A program made the translations under genes and the position numbers. The notes beneath the pieces are model-generated. The model worked only from the letters and a program-made list of their open reading frames with translations. It made no database searches and was not told where the DNA came from. From NCBI GenBank assembly GCA_019925095.2, contig CM034398.1, forward strand, positions 5,471,001-5,535,000: DNA of 64,000 nucleotides, given 5' to 3'. Positions 51,501-60,500 of this stretch are shown one piece after another. Within the stretch, counting starts at the first letter, position 1. Each line of letters starts with the position of its first letter. Origin of the DNA: Dendrolimus kikuchii (taxonomy: Eukaryota; Arthropoda; Insecta; Lepidoptera; Lasiocampidae).

Positions 51501-54500
51501 TATAGTATTTTATATTATTAGCGGTATCAATTTATTTTATTTTATTACATGACAATGAATGACGTGTGTGCGAAAAAGGGAACACGGTGTCAGATTTATG
51601 GAAGAATTTAAATTAATAGAAGAAATCTTTTAAAATAGGCCGAAAGAAGGTTTATATGGCGGTACCACGTAGTGTAGAAACATATTTGAGACCATACCAA
51701 ACTTCATTTACTATCTACTACTACTCCTATCACTCTATTAATTTTTTTGTATTTAATATCAAAAATTCTGATATTGTGCTTTTTAGGATTACGGGGAGGT
51801 GGTCTGTGTAATGGGCTCTGCAGCAAATTGCCTCAATATGGAAATATTCATGCAAGCCGACGCCAGGTATGTTCCAGTAGAAAAATAAGGAATATGCTCG
51901 GATTATTTTTCATTTACATATAACCGATTCATTATGTACATTAGTTATGAGACTGATATCTTCATCAGTGACGAAGTGTCTATAAAAAAATTCATTAGAA
52001 AATAGTCTAAAAAAATATTATTATTCAACATGAAAATAAATATTTTTATTTTCTGATGAAACTGCACTCCGATTGGGTCGATTTCAACGTCACTGACGCC
52101 CTTACACACGGAGAAAAATATAAAATGCCTCTAAACAGGTATCCCCATAGATGTCACATTAATCTCTAAAATTGTAACACCGAATGAAGTATGTAATAAA
52201 ACCATTATTATATTAATCGAGTGTTGTTGTGTTTACAGTATAGCAGTGGAGCCATTGTACCCGGTGCTCTGTCAGAAAATGCCTCCATATTTAGTTCCTG
52301 AGACTTGTGTTGGCCCCATAGATCTTGCTAGGACTTTAAACTCCGTGCCTTGCTCGCTATCGGTGTGTTTTAAGCATTGTATTTTTTTTTCGTAACATAA
52401 ACCTTTAATACATGTAATAACTACTCTAAAATATTATACGCAGATCATTGAGAGTTTTTGGTGGGAACTGAAAGGAGACGCTGTGCTGTGCAGTTTTATT
52501 TTCTATAAATGTGTAAAATTACTCTAAAATGAACAATAGTTGTAGGATATTGATAGTTTTTGAGTAGTAATTATGTGTTTTGTGAGAAATGTGAACTGTA
52601 TAGTCAAATGTGGCCTTTTGAGTTGTCACAAGAACTCCGTTGAATGGCACTAGCTGATTACCTACAGTTCAGCTGTGCTACACATAGGCTTAAGAAAATG
52701 AAGAAACTATATTGTAAACTAAGATCTGGCTTAAAGGCCTAGCTGCCAAGCCATAAAATAAAATAATAAGTAGACAGATCATTATAAAAACATATAAAAT
52801 ATATAAAACTAGCTGCGCCCATGGCTTCACCCGCGTGGTGATGGAAAATAATTATATTTTGAATAATGCACACTATATCTTTAGAAATTATAGCCTATGT
52901 CTTATTCTGATGTGTAAGCTATGTTATTGTAAAGTTTTATCAAAATCCATTCAGTAGTTTTTGCGTGAAAGAGTAACAAACATACATCCATACAATATAT
53001 TCTTACAAACTTTCGCGTTTATAATATTTATAGGATGTAACACAAAAAAATATCACTTGATATTTCCTGGGTGTTTTGACTATATTTACAAAGTAAGAGT
53101 GCATTTTTTGCGGATTAAACTTGATAAAAAGAAACGAAAATACTACAAACCAGCTTAAAACTAATCGGAAATTTAGACATTTTTGAAATTACTGTTTTGT
53201 TTGTATATGCTTTGATATAATAAAGAGCCATCTATCTATCGGTACCACTGTATATGTAAATAATATGACTGTCTTCTTCTTGCACGCCTCAACTCGTTAC
53301 ACTCAACTTTTCTCCACTAAAGCATAAAAAACATTTACGAACTACCAGTGAACATTTTGGATGATTCGAGGGATTAGTATATAATAAAATGTTGTTCTTG
53401 TGTTCACGCTGCTTGAAGTTGCAAAATAAATGGCAAAATCAACCTTTCACAAACTACTGTAGTAAAAGGGTTAGTATTTCACATTCACTTTGTATGAGGA
53501 TAAGGACCATTTTCAAATGTTCTATTTTAATTTATCTGCATTTTGCTTATTTTGTGCGAAGAGTGAAATGAGCAGTAGTCATGTATTTAAATACCACGTC
53601 AATAGTGGAAGAAGTAAATTCCGTTAAAAATGTAAAAAACGCGAGGTTTACGAAGTTCTCCCATTGACGAACTTAGCCACCTTGACCTTGTTATATCACG
53701 TACAGTTCGTGAACCTAATAAGTTTCTTTTCATTATTCATTCCTGATATTCTTTCATTTATAAACCTAGTGGTACCAGTCGTGGTAGCGTAATGGCTAAC
53801 GCACGCGTCCCAGACCCAAAGGGCGCGGGTTCGATCCTGGCCGGAACGCATGCACCACTTAGGCAGTTTTCTGACCTAATGTGCATATTGTTACAATTAC
53901 CACGTGCTAACAACGGTGAAGGAAAACATCGTGATGCAACCTGCACATCGAGATAACCGATGTGTCAAACCTGCCAAGCCGCCTTGGACAAGCGTGGTGG
54001 GTATACTGTCCGTGCCCCAGTAATGGGAGGCCCTAGCCCAGCAGTGGGACATTCATGGGCTGTTATTACATATTACATAAACCTAGTGAAAGAATAGAGG
54101 TTTTAGCGGAAACTCGAAGAGTTATAACACTGGCAAGTGACATTGAAATTATTTTAAATTCGATCGTCGATCAATGTAAAAAAAAATTAGAGAAATTTAT
54201 ATGTTATTCATTTAAATTTATGTGATATTCCTTTACATTTATGTGATATTCATTTACATTTATATGATATTCATTTACATTTATGTGATATTCATTTACA
54301 TTTATGTGATATTCATTTACATTTATGTGTAGATGACCCGCGATGCAGACGTGTCTTTGTTCACGCTGATCACGATGTCTCGCCACTACATGGTCTGTTT
54401 GTGGAACACCACGCAGTTTTGGATGTGCAGCGTTTGTTTCATAACTCTGATTCAGGTGAGTCCAGCTGACTCCAGCACCGCTGAATAATTTCTCTAATGG

Positions 54501-57500
54501 CGTTATTGAATTTTGAAATAATTTCACAGAAGGCTGGTTCATACTTCACACAGCGAGATAGGTTTGCCAACCAGTGTGGCAATGCAATCAGCCTTTTTGG
54601 CACACAGTGATATAGTGCATAGTCTATTAATTAATTCTTTAGACTTTTTTTTAATATGGACTTTTAAGTTTTATTTTATGGTTTAATTACTCCTGTATTA
54701 GTGGGTCGCTAATGAGGCTCAGATGACGGAGAATAATAATTTTCGAAAAATTAAAGCAGAGGGAAAATTTAAAAAAAATGGTATATTTATTTTAACTACA
54801 TTAAACCTCAACATAATAATTATGGTAGTTTTAATGATGTAGCTTTGAATCTTACGATGTACAAAGAGCATGGACCGCTTAGACGCATACTCATATCTGA
54901 TATGCATGTTGTGACAGTTAGATATTAGGTGGTGACGGTAAAGATAAAATCACCGTGATGATAATGTCGGTACATCGAGATTACAGATGTGTGAAACTCC
55001 CTAATGTACCTTAGAAACTTAAAAAGTATTCCGACTGTCATCTTAAAATTAGGAAGCTCAAGCCCAGCAGTGGCAAGTTTCTGGGCTGATATTATCATAC
55101 AAAAAATTAACGAAAAACTTATGTCTAAAATAATTAATTGATGTTCCTTGCAGGTCGGTTCTCTATGTGGTTTCCTTCCACTGGCGTTAAGTGTGGGTGG
55201 TGCAGTGTGGAGTAGTGTGGTCTGTGTGCCACTGCTTTCCGCTGCGCTGGCTTTCGCACCTATCGACCCGTCTGTCATGCATAGAGCGGCCACCAGACCT
55301 CAAAGAGCACTAAATTTCAAGGTAAGATTTGCAACAAAAATATATGGTATAAACAACGAATCACTTTTCATGCATGTGCCTTTTAAAACTTACCACCTCA
55401 TTAATTATATAAAGTGTAAACGCCATATAACGTCACTCGATTTAACGACAAACTCCCTTAAGCGTCGAAATCACTTAGCTTTGGTTGGTTTAGCTTGTCT
55501 TCCATAGAATGATACACTATGTACTCAATTTCTGAAATAAATGAATTATTATTATTATTATAGCATTACACCCACTCTCAATAACGACCACAATTAAGTA
55601 ATAAAAAGTACCTTTTAAGTTGCCAAAATTAGTAAAAGCAGCGCAGCTGTGTGTGTGTTTATCGCTTTATTATCCTAGTTCGTAATAAACTCATCATGCA
55701 TACCGAAATTTCTAAGAAATACCGAAATTTCTAATTACTTTCTTTATCACCAAGATGCCTCAATATCGCAATATATGTATAAAATAAGTAAAATAATACA
55801 ACAAAATTACTGGTGCAGCAAAATAACAATAACAGACTTCTCTCCATTTAACGAAAACTCTCTATAACGCCATAAAATGCACAGTCTCTTCAGTGTCGTT
55901 ATATAGAGTGTACACTGTACATACAAAGAACAAAGGAAAGGACCTCGGTGTTACAATGAATTGCGTGGACCAGCGCTTAAACCACTAAGCTACAGAAGCT
56001 GTTAATCTAACATTAAATTCATAGTCTAAATTAATCGAATTTCGTTACTTATTTATTTAACTTTAAATATTAAATGTAAAAGAAAAAAATATATATAAAG
56101 TTCAACGAAAAAAGAAAATCATAAGTTATTATTAATTTGGTCTGTCCATCAGCAAAATACGTTACTCTAAATTTTGCTATTTTGGATTTCGATAATCTTC
56201 GACGAGTTTTCTCGTTAACTATTCCGCAATTCTTGAAGACTGAACTCTTCGAACCATTATGATGTAGGGTGCCGAGATGTGACACTAATGGTGGACAAAG
56301 TCGCTCAGCGGACAATGGAGCGAGATATGTTGGATATTTTTCTTATGGATAGAATCAGAAATGAAAACATCCGTAGGAGAACCAAGGTAACCGACATAAC
56401 TTGCAAAATTTGCAAGTTGAAGCGGCAGTGATGGATTAGACGGTTCCTAGAATGGAGACCGTGTCTCTGTCGGCGTAGTGTAGGACGCCCTCCAGCCCGG
56501 TGGACCGGTAATCTGGGTAAAGTCACCAGTACGGGCTGGATGAGGAAGGCGGAAGACCGCGATATGTAGTGCAGACTTGGGGAGGCTTACGTCCAGCAGT
56601 GAACATTGATTGGTTAAGAAAAAAGGATATCTCGTGCAACCTCGTCACGCTACATCACACTTTCTGGGACCTCCCTATAGCCTATATAAAAGTCACGACA
56701 GAGAGTCAAGAATTGACCCCTCGCACCCCTTCTCTTTTTTCTTTTTCGCCGATACGAACTGCCATCGTGACATTTCCTTAGACCGCCCATCCCTACTGGT
56801 CAAACCAAGTGATTCCCTCCTCGGTATGCGAACGTGCTTTACACTCGGCCCCTTGCTACTGGTTAAAAGTTGACACAAATTCCGTACAGGTATCGTTAAT
56901 TTTCTACCAATGGTGAGGTAGTCCCTCGTTTATATTATGACCACTTCCAAGGCGCCAAGCAGGTGTAATGTATCAAGCCTTCGAATAAGTTGCGTTTACA
57001 TACTCGCGTTGCCCAATTCCTATGCCACGATCCTGCTTACTGCCGTGGAAGTGGGTAGACACAATGTAGCTGAGGTGTGTAATATGTAAATGTGAGCAAA
57101 TTTTGTGTTTGTATAGGGTATTGTTTATACTGAAATTATTGTAGAAAAATTTCATCGCACTTTAATTAAGAATTTGCAAACGTAGGTTTTAATATTGTAT
57201 TCCCCGTTCACGAACTTGACGCGCAGGGTTACAAACAATCAAAAATATTGACACCTAAAGCTAGTGTCTAAAACATCTAAAATCGAGATAATTTCTAGAA
57301 AACTCCAACAAAAAATATTAATAATTTACGTTTTGTAATAATCTCGACTTATAACCCACTAGAGTTTACCCCGCGGCTGCGCTCCGAGTCAACCTCTAGT
57401 GCGTAGCTCTTGTTTAAAGAGCAGGCGTTAATACAGGTTACATTGTATTAAATTTTTATGTTAGTGCTACTATTTGCTCCCGGAAGATTCGCTTCATTTT

Positions 57501-60500
57501 ATATCGCAAACTATCCCATCCCCTGTCTATCTGTTAAGTACATAAATGGCAAAACTTGACAAAAAAGACAATTTGGACAAAATGGACGTAATGGAAGAAA
57601 TGGGCAAAATTGACGTAATTGGACGAAATGGATAGAATGGAAAAATAGTCAAATATCACAAAACCTATCCTACTTTTCGGGATAACCTTTACATAGGTTT
57701 GTCCTAAAATCTACCTCTTCTTCCGGGATAAAAAGTATATACTGACAGGCCTTTATTTGTCACTTCCTTTTTTGGGGGCACGCTAATTCTTGAAAATTGT
57801 ACATTTTTGTTATTGTTTCATTTTTTTAGTTTTTATGGCAATTTTTCGGTATTTTAGCAATTTCCTTTAAAGGCACTGCGTGCCCCGCGTGCTCCCACTA
57901 AAAAATCCCTGTCATATACATATATCGAATATCAGCCAAATTGGTCCAATAGTTTTACCTTGTGAAAGCATAACAGTCAAACAGAGAAATATATTTTTAT
58001 CCCGGAAACATACAGAGTTACTTTCGCATTTGTAATATTAATAGGGATTTTATAACATGATACTAAATGGTGTTAATTTATCGAATTTGGTAACCCTGCT
58101 TAAAGTTATTTATATTATATAGGAGTTTGACTAATAAAGATATCTCACGGCGATAGAATGCCGTTTACTACTACAAACTTACGAACTTACTCCACATTCA
58201 ACAAGTGTAAGAATGAAATGAACAAGTTCTAACAATAAAATATTTTGTCCCCAGATGGCAATATTTGTATTCTGGTGCTACGCGTGTAAATTTCTCCCAG
58301 CAATAATATCTATACTGGCCTTATACGGTTATACATTGCGGACATTTTGCGAACAAATATCCGAAATGACCAACGCAACATCCTGTTGGATTGTATATCC
58401 GGTGAATGTTGGCAATGTGACGGAAGATAAGGATTTGAGTTTGAAAAGTTGGCACGGGTGGGGGGATGACTTCTACGACGGTTTCTATTTAGCCCAGCAT
58501 ATAACTCTGGTGCTGATTACGTTGCATTTAAGTGAGTGTCATACAAAATTCAATTCAACATGCTATATTGGGCGCGTTCCTTTAGTATCTCACAACGCCA
58601 AAAATGCTCCGTCTACCGTTCCACATGGCGACCACGGTCGTTATGGCCGTGGCGAAATCGTCACTAATGACATCACTAATTTCGATCACACAGTGCTCAC
58701 AACGACCCATGTCAAGAGTTGGGTCAAAGTGGGCGTTGACCACAGAGCATTAATTCTCACTATCGATTGACATTGAAAAAGCTGCGATTTTCAAATCAAC
58801 CAATGACGTTTGTGTATTTCGTCGCTAATGACATCAACACTCCATAATCCGTTCCACTAGAGTTTATGATTGTAACGCCCGCAAGCAAGTGGAACGGGAA
58901 AAATCGTGGTCGTTGTGAGTCTCTTGTGGAACGTAGCCATTGTAAGGATATTTAATTCCATTTGCTAATGATTTATGGAGTCATACTTTATGGAGTTTAC
59001 GCACATTTGGGTTATAATGATATATGTGTTCATATCATATGCAGATGCCAATTGTAATACTTTTTACCCGTATACTTAATTAATTAATAAAATGGAATGA
59101 AATGTGGGTTACTATGTAAATATCGTTGTAAGAGATATCACCGCCGATTTTACTATTTATAATATTGCTAATACGCATATAAACTACTTTCTTGTGTGCA
59201 ATAAAGAATATTCCATTTTAAATATGTTATAAATATTGTGGGACAATAATAATATACGTTTCAGTAATTATATCACTGTCTTTCGTGCATCGACAATCCT
59301 CAATATGGCAGAGGAGATTCTGGACGAACAGAGTGTGGTCTGTCACTGTTGTTTTATTGTGAGTACAAGTACCTCATTCTTAAGACTAAGTATTATTCTT
59401 CCATGCATATTGAATAATTTTTATCCCTGAAAATAATTCACTTGCTGAAAATACGGCGTCCATGTTCTCAAAACTTGTTTGTTTTCTTTTTATTGTAATT
59501 AATGTAAGCACATCATTAATTTTTCAAATAAAGTCTCTGTATTCCTTTCTAAAAAGATTTCATTTTAAGAAATAGCGATGTACTTTCAATGTTCACTAAT
59601 CATAAAACAAGATTTTTTGAGAATCCCGATTCGTACGCCACATTTTTTGCACTCAGCTGAAAGCTGGCACAGCATTAAGCTTGTTACTGTGCCAGAATTA
59701 TATACGAAACAACGAAGATTTCCAACGTTTGTCGTTTATGTACTAATCGACCAAGCTATCTTGACTAGCGCGTGGAATGTGGCCTCATCGCCCGCATAGT
59801 GCGTACCTCCTAGTACCGTTCGCAACTTCGATGATAAATTCGCACGTGCTACGCTCGTAATTTGACGGCCTCTGTGGTTGAGCAGGCTAAGCCTTTGCCG
59901 GCCTACCTCACTGCAACGCAGAGGCTCCGGGTTCGATTCATGGTATAGTAAATTTCGGAAACGTATTTTCTCCGTTATTTACTATGGTCTGGGTGTCTGG
60001 GATCAGCCCCAGAGTGGTCCGTTGTATATTACCCATAACACAAGTGTAACTTGCTTAATTTGGGGATATAAAATATGTATGTTTGTCAAAAAAAAAAAAC
60101 TGTACATAGTTGTTTCGTTATAATGTTTTGTTGGTTATTAAGTTTTTTCTATTTTTTGTTTGTTCTCTTGTTATTATTACATATACCTTTATTTTTTTGC
60201 TCTTTCATCTTATCTTTATTACCCTTACAGATATTTTTATTTCTATAGGTATATTAATTTTTCAAACTAAAGTAAAAAAGTAGAGATGTGCCGATTATGA
60301 CTTTGGCCGACTAGCCGATTAGTCGGTTGTAAAGAGGCCGACTAGTCGGCCGATTAGTCGGCCAAGCCGATCACGGTTTCGGGGATTTCCGTGACGCTTC
60401 GTTTGTAGCTGATTCGCGCGCAAGTCGCAACCACCGCATAGGTTTCTGGACTTTTGCTTTTGTACAGGCCAGGGCGGTGTTGTTGTGTAAAAATATAAAA

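Noticed and set aside
53775..53850. A possible tRNA gene (A box GTGGTAGCGTAATGG, B box GGTTCGATCC)
   Set aside because: The same head with the same 220-bp body recurs at 22100, 32052 and 61995, so it is the head of a SINE, not a tRNA gene.
54204..54542. Repeated peptide with NVNEYHI units
   Set aside because: Translation of the 21-bp minisatellite next to exon 22 on the opposite strand.
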